From Siphonodentalium dalli (taxonomy: Eukaryota; Mollusca; Scaphopoda; Gadilida; Siphonodentaliidae), in assembly GCA_032622095.1 (NCBI GenBank), contig CP136065.1, forward strand, positions 35,746,732 to 35,810,731: DNA of 64,000 nucleotides, given 5' to 3'. Positions 35,081 through 45,800 of the stretch are shown here, one piece after another; the first letter of the stretch is position 1; every line of letters starts with the position of its first letter. The notes under the pieces were generated by a model. It saw only the letters and a list, made by a program, of their open reading frames with translations, was not told the DNA's origin and made no database searches. Position numbers and translations under genes: made by a program.

Positions 35081-36619
35081 ATGTCGACCGCTGTATTCTG
35101 TGAGCTGGACTCCCGACCATTTGATTCGTTCTGTGGCACCCACTCCATACCATGCTGTGCCTCGTGCCATGAAATCGCCTATCCCGAATGTAAACTCGAA
35201 GAGTTGTCGAAGGCTACAGCAAAAATGAAAGCGGACGTCCAAAAATACGAATCAGTTCTTGATAAATTAATCTCAAAAGCAAAAGAGGTGAAGGAATCTG
35301 TTCCCGATTGGTTAACCAAGCAGGACGGACGGGAGCAGGATATGATATCGGAGATACAGACTTTATTTTCTGAAATTCGCCGAGTCGTTGATAAATGCGA
35401 GCAGAACACGATCAAAGGTGTTAGGGAGACTATGTCAAAGCACAAGTTATCAGCACAGAGTGTGGATAAGATAGTAAAAGTTCTGTCCGAACTGAAGCAA
35501 GAACAAGTATTGGCACCAGAGCTTGGGCATGAGTTGGAATCAGGTTCTAGCGAGGGGACCGCGGTGGTAAATTCAGGAATAGATGACGCTCCTGTCGCTT
35601 CTGAAAATGCCACCTCTGAAGAATCGATTGCACAAAGAGCTCAAACCCTCAACGGACGCTCAATCAAGCTCCGCCAGGCGATATCCAAGTCAGAACGCCT
35701 GATCAGCGATTATGAAGACTTATCGCCGATAGATTACGAAGTCGTCACCAATAAAGGAGTCACGGATTCTGTACAGAATATTTTAAAAGATTCTTGTAAT
35801 ATCCATATGTGTGAGAAGCCTATCATACAATTAGTCAAGGAACTGGACATTTCGTGCGGAGGACCTTCATCTGTCATGGTATTTCTCAACAAGAGTTTGA
35901 AGTCGGACATGATTGTTGCGTCCTCCGGTGAATACAGACTCAGTATGGTAACCCAAAGTGGTGAAACCACCAAGTCTGTTGCCCTCAAGAACACTTGCCG
36001 GCCACACGGTGTATGCCGTATGAATGATCGCATCTACGTAACGGATGCGCTTAAACAGATATCGGTATATCAAGCATCAGATCTCAGTCACCAAACATCG
36101 TTTCCTGTGTCCGGAGGGTGTAGAGGTATCGAAGCCGTCGGCGACAGATTAGTCGTTGCATGTCCCAATGATCGCTGCGTGCGTGCTCTATCAACGAGTG
36201 GTGACGTAATTTCTCAGTCGTCATATAAATTCGAGTATCCACGGGGCGTGGCTGTATCTCCGGAGGTCGACGCTGTATTCGTGACGGATAATAAAGCACA
36301 TCACGTGGTAGTGTTGTCTCCGGATCTCGCGACACATCTCAGAACAATACCGTGCGGTGGGTCTCATCCGGTGGGTGTTTGTGTGGTTGGAGCCAATATT
36401 TTCGTCTGCAACTACAGCAGTAATGAAGTAATGGAACTGAGCCGTGACGGACAACGTAGTCGCTCTGTAATATCAGTAACCAGACCCACTGGAATATGTG
36501 TTAACCCTGCCAGAATTTGTTTCATGATTTCAAATAATAGAAATGACACTATTACATCATACATTCCGTTCTTCAGAATGTGCTTAGAACTGCTTCGAAA
36601 CATGGAAGCTCAAAATTAA
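35081..36619 (+). CDS. B-box / coiled-coil / NHL-like beta-propeller protein (TRIM2/3/71-like)
   Basis: The only convincing gene: 512 codons, one exon. The frame stays open back to 35012, but an acceptor ends at 35073 and the 23 extra codons look like intron, so the start at 35081 is preferred. Residues below count from 35081. A degenerate B-box lies at about 7-37: CELD, then FCGTH, PCCASC, YPEC, where usual family members read C..H, FC..H, CC..C, H..C. So D10 and Y34 replace histidines. A charged helical coiled coil follows (about 38-140), then a polar linker (about 140-185), a second helix (about 188-215), and a six-bladed-type propeller with NHL-like repeats (about 255-495): PHGVCRMNDRIYVTD, PRGVAVSPEVDAVFVTDN, PVGVCVVGANIFVCNY, RPTGICVNP. 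There is no RING, so ubiquitin-ligase activity is not expected. The relatives act as cytosolic scaffolds or RNA/protein binders; the substrate is unknown. The last 15 or so codons seem to come from LINE DNA. Confidence 0.85.
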   Translation: MSTAVFCELDSRPFDSFCGTHSIPCCASCHEIAYPECKLEELSKATAKMKADVQKYESVLDKLISKAKEVKESVPDWLTKQDGREQDMISEIQTLFSEIRRVVDKCEQNTIKGVRETMSKHKLSAQSVDKIVKVLSELKQEQVLAPELGHELESGSSEGTAVVNSGIDDAPVASENATSEESIAQRAQTLNGRSIKLRQAISKSERLISDYEDLSPIDYEVVTNKGVTDSVQNILKDSCNIHMCEKPIIQLVKELDISCGGPSSVMVFLNKSLKSDMIVASSGEYRLSMVTQSGETTKSVALKNTCRPHGVCRMNDRIYVTDALKQISVYQASDLSHQTSFPVSGGCRGIEAVGDRLVVACPNDRCVRALSTSGDVISQSSYKFEYPRGVAVSPEVDAVFVTDNKAHHVVVLSPDLATHLRTIPCGGSHPVGVCVVGANIFVCNYSSNEVMELSRDGQRSRSVISVTRPTGICVNPARICFMISNNRNDTITSYIPFFRMCLELLRNMEAQN

Positions 36620-37345
36620 TATAAATAGAACTAAAAAGATAAAAGATTATTCTAAATTAAATTTTAGATTATCAATTGCCGAACATGATATGTCCAATGC
36701 TACAAATACCTCGGTTATATATTTTACTATACTGGCAATTTACAACATGATGTTAACATATGGCTCATACAGCTCTTAAAGCTATTTTCTCACTTAAATC
36801 TATTTTTTTTTTAATTCAAAACATCTAATACAGACTTAGCTAATAAACTGTTTGACACCCTCATCAGACACATTATAAATTTTGGATCTGAAGTTTAGTT
36901 ATGAAATTACACTGAGAAGGGCTTGATCAAAGATTCAACACCTTTTGAAAAGATTAACACCAGATTTTGTAAATTCGTACTATAGGTATAAATCGAAAAG
37001 CTACCAACATTTTAGGTCTGTGTGAACATGGCAGAAACCCCGTTTATATTACTATTTAGAAACTTGCATTGGATATTATCTGCAGCTTAAGTTGCTTCCA
37101 TTTTTTCTAAAGGAGGCCTATGGAGTTGACCTGGAACGTTTCATTGGTGAACATAATTCTTGGTTCAGTGCCATTGATATTGCATTAACTATATCTTATT
37201 TGAATATTAATTCTTTGGATAGCAATAGCTTGGAAAAACTGATAGATGACCATTACTCAAAGTCATTAATGAAACGACTCGGTGATATGATATCAAACTG
37301 CAACTATATGGACAAATTCATCGTATCAACATGATTTGATAGATT
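36570..37345 (+). pseudogene. LINE (non-LTR) reverse-transcriptase C-terminal remnant, copy 1
   Basis: Translation across frames recovers typical RT tail motifs: ETWKLKININRTKK (about 36597-36640), YKYLGYIFYYTGNLQHDVN (about 36700-36755), LFDTLIRHIINFGSEV (about 36850-36895), then RFCKFV, GINRKATNI and CEHGRNPVYIT. An open stretch (37092-37334) follows with LKEAYGVDLE, HNSWFSAIDIALTIS and LEKLIDDHYSKS. Frameshifts and stops mean it is dead. The 5' edge sits inside the 3' end of the TRIM-like gene. An AATAAA at 36842 could serve as that gene's poly(A) signal. The clade (CR1/RTE/Jockey-like) is not resolvable by eye. Confidence 0.75.
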
Positions 37346-37830
37346 TAATCAGAAGGGTGATAACTCTATATAGAACGTGCTTTGACTAAATAACGGAGAC
37401 ATGATAAGAACGAATTTACAACACATGTTAGGAAACGCTCTTTAAAACACATTAATAACACATTCCAATGTTTTTTAAAAAGACTTCTTCAAACATCTCC
37501 GTTATTTAGTCAACACTCCTAACCTCAATTCGATCCCGCGTGGCACATGTTACTGCGATTGAATATCAATCGTTATCAAATCTTCAACCCCGTTTGTATA
37601 TCTTACGCTATCTAATCGTGTGAGTATTCGCTGCATAATTCATCCGGGGCAGCTCAACAACCCCCTCCTGGGTTAATTACACCCCTTTATAATGGGGTTT
37701 ACAGTTTTGCGCCTGTCCGTCCATACATGTGGGTGCACGTTTGAACCTTAGATTGTCAGGGGAGGAGCCTAAGACAAAAGAAAGTTTGACAAAATCAACC
37801 AACTAATGCCAAACTACCACCTAATGTCCG
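37346..37830. repeat. Paralogous block, copy 1, ending in ~1.7 minisatellite units
   Basis: Matches 40057-40660 in order: GATAACTCTATATAGAACGT, a 130-bp palindromic mini-element, GATTGAATATCAATCGTTAT, TCAACCCCGTTTGTATATCT, CTCCTGGGTTAATTACACCC, GCGCCTGTCCGTCC and AGACAAAAGAAAGTTTGA. After that last block this copy reads ACCAACTAATGCCAAACTAC, then CACCTAATGTCC (37798-37829), and leaves the 18-bp periodicity. Copy 2 continues into the 23-kb array. Confidence 0.85.
37383..37512. mobile_element. 130-bp palindromic MITE-like element, copy 1
   Basis: TGACTAAATAACGGAGA at the left end and its exact reverse complement TCTCCGTTATTTAGTCA at the right end. The short AT-rich interior is non-coding. Flanks (GAACGTGCTT on the left, ACTCCTAACC on the right) are shared with copy 2 at 40087, so the copies spread with the larger block. 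No target duplication is obvious. Confidence 0.7.
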
Positions 37831-37884
37831 ATATTCCTACAATTTAGGAGTTAAGTGGAAGTCTTAAGTGGTCAAACCTGTAAA

Positions 37885-38355
37885 ACAAAAACTTATGGAT
37901 CTGAAGTTTGGATAGGAGATTACACTGAGAATGGCTTGATCAAACGCCTTCTGAAAAGATTAATATCAGATTTTGTAAATTCGTACTGGGATTAAATCGA
38001 AATTCTGCCAACATTTCAAGTCTATGTTAACATGGCAGAAATCACATTTATATTACTATTTAGAAACTTGCATTGGATATTATCTACGGCTTAAGTTGCT
38101 TCCATTTTTTCTAAAGGAGGCCTATGGAGTTGACCTGGAATTTTTCCTTGGTGAACATAATTCTTGGTTCAGTGCCATTGATATTGCATTAACTATATCT
38201 GATTTGAATATTAATTCTTTGGATAGCAATAGCTTGGAAAAACTTATAGATGACCATTACTCAAAGTCAATAATGAAACGACTGATATTTCTCATAAAGA
38301 TGAAGATAACAAACTGCAACTATATGGAAAAAATCATCGTGTCAACATGATATGA
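37885..38355 (+). pseudogene. LINE reverse-transcriptase C-terminal remnant, copy 2
   Basis: Begins with TYGSEVWIGDYTENGLIK (about 37888) and parallels copy 1 from GGATCTGAAGTTT onwards, ending at ATGGAAAAAATCATCGTGTC. The best open stretch (38024-38350) contains YYLRLKLLPFFLKEAYGVD, HNSWFSAIDIALTISDLN and LEKLIDDHYSKS. It differs from copy 1 mostly by point changes and small indels. It was either an independent insertion of the same LINE or a segmental duplication that also carried or acquired block 37346-37830. Confidence 0.75.
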
Positions 38356-39585
38356 TAGATTGAAAATAGCACTGACATCTGCTCCTAATTAGCCGTATCC
38401 CGATCATGAATCTGAATTCTTATTGGACACTGATGCACAGCTTGATAAGAATAGGCGCCGTTTTTTTCAGAATTGACAAGACAAGGTTGTTTCCTATGCT
38501 AGTCATAAAATGATGACAAGCTTAAAAAATTTATGGAAAAGTAAAATATAAATCTTATAAATATGACGATTGAACCTTTTGAGCTATTCAGAAATCTGCT
38601 CAACGCAAACAACCCAATGAATGCAAGATAACTGTATGCGATTATATTCGGTGATGCATGAAAACTAGCATGGTTTAAATATGAGCTTAATGTGATTTAT
38701 TCTCATATTAAGTCAGAGTTCAGACCTCCAAGCTAGCGCCATCGTAGAACTGTAAAATAGATATATATACCGTAATGCACATTCACTTCAATATCAATAT
38801 ATTGAGGATAACTATGGTTTTTGAGTGAATATCATAATTAGTTCATTAGTTACCAGCAGTGGAAATATCAATTTCCAACGAGCTACCGCAGGTCGCGAGT
38901 TGAAAATTGATATTTCCACTGCTAGTCATGAATGAAATAATATGGGATTCACTCGAAACACCATAGGTGTTCTATTTATTATATGCTTTAACCATGTCCA
39001 TAATTATTTTTAATGTATTAATCACTGTATTCATATTCCTTAATTGTTGCCAACTAATTTCCTACAAAGCGTACACAAAATTTCAGTTGAAAATTGATTG
39101 TTGTTGTTCGCCAGCTGATAGCCAACGAACAACTTTCAAATGGCGAGTGATTAGTTGTCCGCTAAAGAAAATAGTTTCCACAAATGATCACTAAAAGCGA
39201 CAAAAGATTTGGACGGATACCAATTTAATATCCCAAAATACAATACGCTTGACATTATAATCACGAAATAATAATATTACTTGGGTGTTTATACAGGGAG
39301 TTCAGTCGGGCATTGATATTCGGTCACCATTATTCCGTGATTTTGCCGGAAGTAAGTGGCAGTGAACATATCATTTTTGAATAAAAAATTTATATCTTTA
39401 CTGTCGGTCTAGACATTAAACATAATATCTACGTTGTGACAATTTCCCACTATTCAACGGGGAAGCATATAATATAATGGCATACTCATTTCTTTAATGT
39501 TATTATTTCACCTTTTGCTATTATTTATATGTTTATACACTATTATGTATGGTTAGCTTTAATAAAGAATCTTGACTCTTGAATA
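38356..39585 (+). mobile_element. Probable 3' part of LINE copy 2, with a nested fold-back element
   Basis: No coding domain is recognisable between 38356 and 38805. After the nested element (38806-39475) the sequence ends in an AT-rich run and TTTAATAAAGAATCTTGACTCTTGA (about 39559). A polyadenylation signal next to a short terminal direct repeat (CTTGACT.CTTGA) is typical of CR1/L2/RTE-like 3' ends. The link to the RT remnant is inferred from position and orientation. Confidence 0.4.
38806..39475. mobile_element. Fold-back element copy 5
   Basis: The hairpin lies at about 38806-38965. AGCAGTGGAAATATCAATTT pairs with AAATTGATATTTCCACTGCT around a loop containing ACGAGCTACCGCAGGTCGCGAGT. Outer arms AACTATGGT..TTTGAGTGAAT and ATTCACTCGAAACACCATAG also pair. 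The left border TTGAGGATA resembles the ATAGAGGAT of copies 1 and 2. Right of the hairpin, TCTATTTATTATATGCTT is answered by the inverted AAGCATATAATATAAT near 39463, so the body is about 500 bp. An open frame at 38967-39194 inside it has no recognisable product. Confidence 0.72.
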
Positions 39586-39956
39586 TATGGTACCAATTAG
39601 TCGGAATGACTCTACTACACAATACATTAGTTGCAAAATGTGGAGAACATCATGTGCATGTATTACACTATAAGCTTGTTATAACTGGACAGTCAAGTTA
39701 TCAGTTAGCAACAAGGTTATGGTACATCACAATATATGCACAAAATTGATGTTTTTTCAGAAAATTACGCCTCCGGAAAAAGTTGAAGTTCCGGCGACAG
39801 ACGGTTAACAATTGTCTCGCATAATCTGAAAATGGGTCGGTATAGGGCGTAAAAATACAATAGCTCAACAAAACAAGACATACTTTGTTTATTAGTGCTT
39901 CTAAATTCGCTGCCCTGAACGATATTTCTACATGATTCGAAACTGAAAGATACTTA
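39586..39956. other. Unassigned spacer
   Basis: AT-rich sequence between the LINE 3' end and the second paralogous block. No gene, repeat or element recognised. Confidence 0.5.
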
Positions 39957-39959
39957 TTT

Positions 39960-40288
39960 GGGGTTCACGATTAGATAGCGATTGATATTCAATCATAGTA
40001 ACATGTGCCACGCGAGGTTAGGATGAGATTTCAAAGGAGTATAGTGAGTTAACCAGAAGAATGATAACTCTATATAGAACGTGCTTTGACTAAATAACGG
40101 AGATATGTATGAAATAATTTACAACATGTTAGGAAACGCTCTTTAAACACTTTAATAACCCATTCCAATGCTCTTTAAAAACACTAAAAATATCTCTGTT
40201 ATTTAGTCAATGCTCCTAACCTCAATCCAAATCCCGCGTGGCACATCTTACTGCGATTGAATATCAATCGTTATCTAATCGTCAACCC
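39960..40288. repeat. Fold-back around the second MITE copy
   Basis: The left arm (39960-40022) is the reverse complement of the right arm (40214-40288). Shared pieces include GATTGATATTCAATC with GATTGAATATCAATC, and ACATGTGCCACGCG with CGCGTGGCACATCTT. The spacer of about 190 bp contains the mini-element at 40087-40209. The first block (37346) lacks a visible left arm. Confidence 0.75.
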
Positions 40289-40660
40289 CGTTTGTATATC
40301 TTTCGCTATCTAATCGCGTGGGTTTTGGCTGCATAATTCACACGGAGCAGCTCAACAATGATCCCCTCCTGGGTTAATTACACCCCCCTTTAAAATAATG
40401 GGGGTATACAGTTCTGCGCCTGTCCGTCCGTATGGGTGCACAATTGAGCCTTACATGGCCAAACAGACAGACAGACATATGATTTTATTCCTCCATTATT
40501 GGAGGTGAAGTATAAACAAACAATATACAATGGTAGGTATAGGTGGTACAGAAGATATGTATTATTGATTACAAAATATTTAAATGTGACATATAATATA
40601 TGTGGGTTATATCATAGTGAAAAAGACAAAAGAAAGTTTGATATGATTGACCACCTCATG
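40057..40660. repeat. Paralogous block, copy 2, leading into the minisatellite
   Basis: Same order of segments as 37346-37830, including CTCCTGGGTTAATTACACCC and a small stem CACCCCCCTTT..AATGGGGGT. It carries an extra tract of about 140 bp (about 40465-40615, with a CAGACAGACAGACA run) before AGACAAAAGAAAGTTTGA, then enters the 18-bp array at about 40651. Confidence 0.85.
40087..40209. mobile_element. Palindromic MITE-like element, copy 2
   Basis: TGACTAAATAACGGAGATAT at the left and ATATCTCTGTTATTTAGTCA at the right. One mismatch in the termini; 123 bp long. Counterpart of 37383-37512. Confidence 0.7.
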
Positions 40661-42892
40661 TCAAACAACCACCTCATGCCAAACTACCACCTCATGTCAA
40701 ACTACCACCTCATGTCAAACTACCACCTCATGTTAAACTACCACTCCATGTCAAACTACCACCTCGTGTCAAACTACCACCTCATGTCAAACTACCACCT
40801 CATGCCAAACTACCACCTCATGTCAAACTACCACCTCATGTCAAACTACCACCTCATGTTAAACTACCACTCCATGTCAAACTACCACCTCGTGTCAAAC
40901 TACCACCTCATGTCAAACTACCACCTCATGTCAAACTACCACCTCATGTCACACTACCACCTCATGTCAAACTACCACTCCATGTCAAACTACCACCTCA
41001 TGTTAAACTACCACCTCATGTCAAACTACCACCTCATGTCAAACTACCACCTCATGTTAAACTACCACCTCATGTCAAACTACCACCTCATGTCAAACTA
41101 CCACCTCATGTTAAACTACCACCTCATGTCAAACTACCACCTCATGTCAAACTACCACCTCATGTCAAACTACCACCTCGTGTCAAACTACCACTCCTTG
41201 TCAAACTACCACCTCATGTCAAACTACCACCTCATGTCAAACTACCACCTCATGTCAAACTACCACCTGATGTCAAACTACCACCTCATGTCAAACTACC
41301 ACCTCATGTCAAACTACCACTTCATGTCAAACTACAACCTCGTGTCAAACTACCACTTCATGTCAAACTACAACCTCATGTCAAACTACCACCTCATGTC
41401 AAACTACCACCTCACGTCAAACTACCACCTCATGTCAAACTACCACCTCATGTCAAACTACCACCTCATGCCAAACTACCACCTCATGTCAAACTACCAC
41501 CTCATGTCAAACTACCACCTCATGTTAAACTACCACTCCATGTCAAACTACCACCTCGTGTCAAACTACCACTCCTTGTCAAACTACCACCTCATGTCAA
41601 ACTACCACCTCATGTCAAACTACCACCTCATGTCAAACTACCACCTGATGTCAAACTACCACCTCATGTCAAACTACCACCTGATGTCAAACTACCACCT
41701 CATGTCAAACTACCACTTCATGTCAAACTACAACCTCGTGTCAAACTACCACTTCATGTCAAACTACAACCTCATGTCAAACTACCACCTCATGTCAAAC
41801 TACCACCTCATGTCAAACTACCACCTAATGTCAAACTACCACTTCATGTCAAACTACAACCTCGTGTCAAACTACCATATAATGTCAAACTACCATATAA
41901 TGTCAAACTACCATATAATGTCAAACTACCACCTCATGTCAAGCTACCACCTAATGTCAAACTACCACCTCATGTCAAACTACCACCTCATGTCAAACTA
42001 CCACCTCATGTCAAACTACCACCTGATGTTAAACTACCACCTCATGTCAAACTACCACCTCATGTCAAACTACCACCTGATGTTAAACTACCACCTCATG
42101 TCAAACTACCACCTCATGTCAAGCTACCACCTAATGTCAAACTACCACCTCATGTCAAACTACCACCTCATGTCAAACTACCACCTCATGTCGAACTACC
42201 ACCTCATGTCACACTACCACCTCATGTCACACTACCACCTCATGTCAAACTACCACCTCATGTCAAACTACCACCTAATGTCAAACTACCACCTCATGTC
42301 AAACTACCACCTAATGTCACACTACCACCTCACGTCACACTACCACCTCATGTCACACTACCACCTCATGTCAAACTACCACCTGATGTCAAATTACCAC
42401 CTTTAGTCAAACTACCACCTCATGTCAAACTACCACTTAATGTCAAACTACCACCTAATGTCAAACTACCACCCAATGTCATACTACCACCTCATGTCAA
42501 ACTACCACCTCATGCCAAACTACCACCTCATGTCAAACTACCACCTCATGTCAAACTACCACCTCACGTCAAACTACCACCTCATGTCACACTACCACCT
42601 CACGTCAAACTACCACCTCATGTCAAACTACCACCTCATGTTAAATTACCACTCCATGTCAAACTACCACCTCATGTCAAACTACCACCTCACGTCAAAC
42701 TACCACCTCACGTCAAACTACCACCTCATGTCCAACTACCACCTCATGTCAAACTACCACCTAATGTCAAACTACCACCTAATGTCAAACTACCACCTCA
42801 TGTCACACTACCACCTCATGTCACACTACCACCTCATGTCACACTACCACCTAATGTCAAACTACCATATAATGTCAAACTACCATCTAATG

Positions 42893-45800
42893 TCAAACTA
42901 CCACCTAATGTCACACTACCACCTAATGTCACACTACCACCTAATGTCAAACTACCACCCAATGTCACACTACCACCTCATGTCAAACTACCACCTCACG
43001 TCAAACTACCACCTCATGTCACACTACCACCTCACGTCAAACTACCACCTCATGTCAAACTACCACCTCATGTTAAATTACCACTCCATGTCAAGCTACC
43101 ACCTCATGTCAAACTGCCACCTCATGTCAAACTACCACCTCATGTCAAACTACCACCTCACGTCAAACTACCACCTCATGTCACACTACCACCTCACGTC
43201 AAACTACCACCTCATGTCAAACTACCACCTCATGTTAAATTACCACTCCATGTCAAGCTACCACCTCATGTCAAACTACCACCTCACGTCAAACTACCAC
43301 CTCATGTCAAACTACCACCTCATGTCAAACTACCACCTAATGTCAAACTACCACCTCACGTCAAACTACCACCTCATGTCACACTACCACCTCATGTCAA
43401 ACTACCACCTCACGTCAAACTACCATCTAATGTCAAACTACCACCTCATGTTAAACTACCACCTCATGTCAAACTACCACCTAATGTCAAACTACCACCT
43501 CACGTCAAACTACCACCTCATGTCAAACTACCACCTCATGTTAAATTACCACTCCATGTCAAGCTACCACCTCATGTCAAACTACCACCTCACGTCAAAC
43601 TACCACCTCATGTCAAACTACCACCTCATGTCAAACTACCACCTCATGTCACACTACCACCTCACGTCAAACTACCACCTCATGTCAAACTACCACCTCA
43701 TGTTAAATTACCACTCCATGTCAAGCTACCACCTCATGTTAAACTACCACTCCATGTCAAACTACCATATAATGTCAAACTACCATCTAATGTCAAACTA
43801 CCACCTAATGTCACGCTACCACCTAATGTCAAACTACCACCTAATGTCACACTACCACCTAATGTCAAACTCCCACCTCATGTCAAACTCCCACCTCATG
43901 TCAAACTACCACCTCATGTCAAACTACCATCTAATGTCAAACTACCATCTAATGTCACACTACCACCTAATGTCAAACTACCACCTAATGTCACACTACC
44001 ACCTAATGTCAAACTACCACCTAATGTCAAACTACCACCTAATGTCACACTACCACCTAATGTCAAACTACCACCTAATGTCACACTACCACCTAATGTC
44101 AAACTACCACCTAATGTCACACTACCACCTCATGTCAAACTACCACCTAATGTCAAACTCCCACCTCATGTCAAACTACCACCTCATGTCAAACTACCAT
44201 CTAATGTCAAACTACCATCTAATGTCACACTACCACCTAATGTCAAACTACCACCTAATGTCACACTACCACCTAATGTCAAACTACCACCTAATGTCAA
44301 ACTACCACCTAATGTCAAACTACCACCACATGTCAAACTAACACCTCATGTCAAACTACCACCTCATGTCAAACTACCACCTAATGTCAAACTACCACCT
44401 AATGTCAAACTACCACCTAATGTCAAACTACCACCTAATGTCAAACTACCACCTCTTGTCAAACTACCACCTAATGTCAAACTACCACCTAATGTTAAAC
44501 TACCACCTAATGTCAAACTACCACCTAATGTCAAACTACCACCTAATGTCAAACTACCACCTCTTGTCAAACTACCACCTAATGTCAAACTACCACCTCA
44601 TGTCAAACTACCACCTCATGTCAAACTACCACCTAATGTCAAACTACCACCTCATGTCAAACTACCACCTAATGTCAAACTACCACCTAATGTCAAACTA
44701 CCACCTAATGTTAAACTACCACCTCATGTCAAACTACCACCTCATGTCAAACTACCACCTAATGTCAAACTACCACCTAATGTCAAACTACCACCTAATG
44801 TTAAACTACCACCTCATGTCAAGCTACCACCTAATGTCAAGCTACCACCTCATGTCAAACTACCACATCATGTCAAACTACCACCTCATGTTAAACTACC
44901 ACCTCATGTCAAACTACCACCTGATGTTAAACTACCACCTCATGTCAAACTACCACCTCATGTCAAGCTACCACCTAATGTCAAACTACCACCTCATGTC
45001 AAACTACCACCTCATGTCAAACTACCACCTCATGTCAAACTACCACCTCATGTCACACTACCACCTCATGTCACACTACCACCTCATGTCAAACTACCAC
45101 CTCATGTCAAACTACCACCTAATGTCAAACTACCACCTCATGTCAAACTACCACCTAATGTCACACTACCACCTCACGTCACACTACCACCTCATGTCAC
45201 ACTACCACATCATGTCAAACTACCACCTGATGTCAAATTACCACCTTTAGTCAAACTACCACCTCATGTCAAACTACCACTTAATGTCAAACTACCACCT
45301 AATGTCAAACTACCACCCAATGTCATACTACCACCTCATGTCAAACTACCACCTCATGCCAAACTACCACCTCATGTCAAACTACCACCTCATGTCAAAC
45401 TACCACCTCACGTCAAACTACCACCTCATGTCACACTACCACCTCACGTCAAACTACCACCTCATGTCAAACTACCACCTCATGTTAAATTACCACTCCA
45501 TGTCAAACTACCACCTCATGTCAAACTACCACCTCACGTCAAACTACCACCTCATGTCACACTACCCTCACGTCAAACTACCACCTCATGTCAAACTACC
45601 ACCTAATGTCATACTACCACCTAATGTCAAACTACCACCTCATGTCACACTACCACCTCATGTCACACTACCACCTCATGTCACACTACCACCTAATGTC
45701 AAACTACCATCTAATGTCAAACTACCACCTAATGTCACACTACCACCTAATGTCACACTACCACCTAATGTCAAACTACCACCCAATGTCACACTACCAC

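Noticed and set aside
35179-36603. Minus-strand and alternative-frame open frames over the gene
   Set aside because: Shadows of the plus-strand coding sequence, which alone shows B-box, coiled-coil and propeller signatures.
20986-40650. tRNA, rRNA or snRNA genes
   Set aside because: No cloverleaf with A/B boxes or other recognisable RNA gene was found by reading. A covariance-model scan would be needed to exclude diverged ones.
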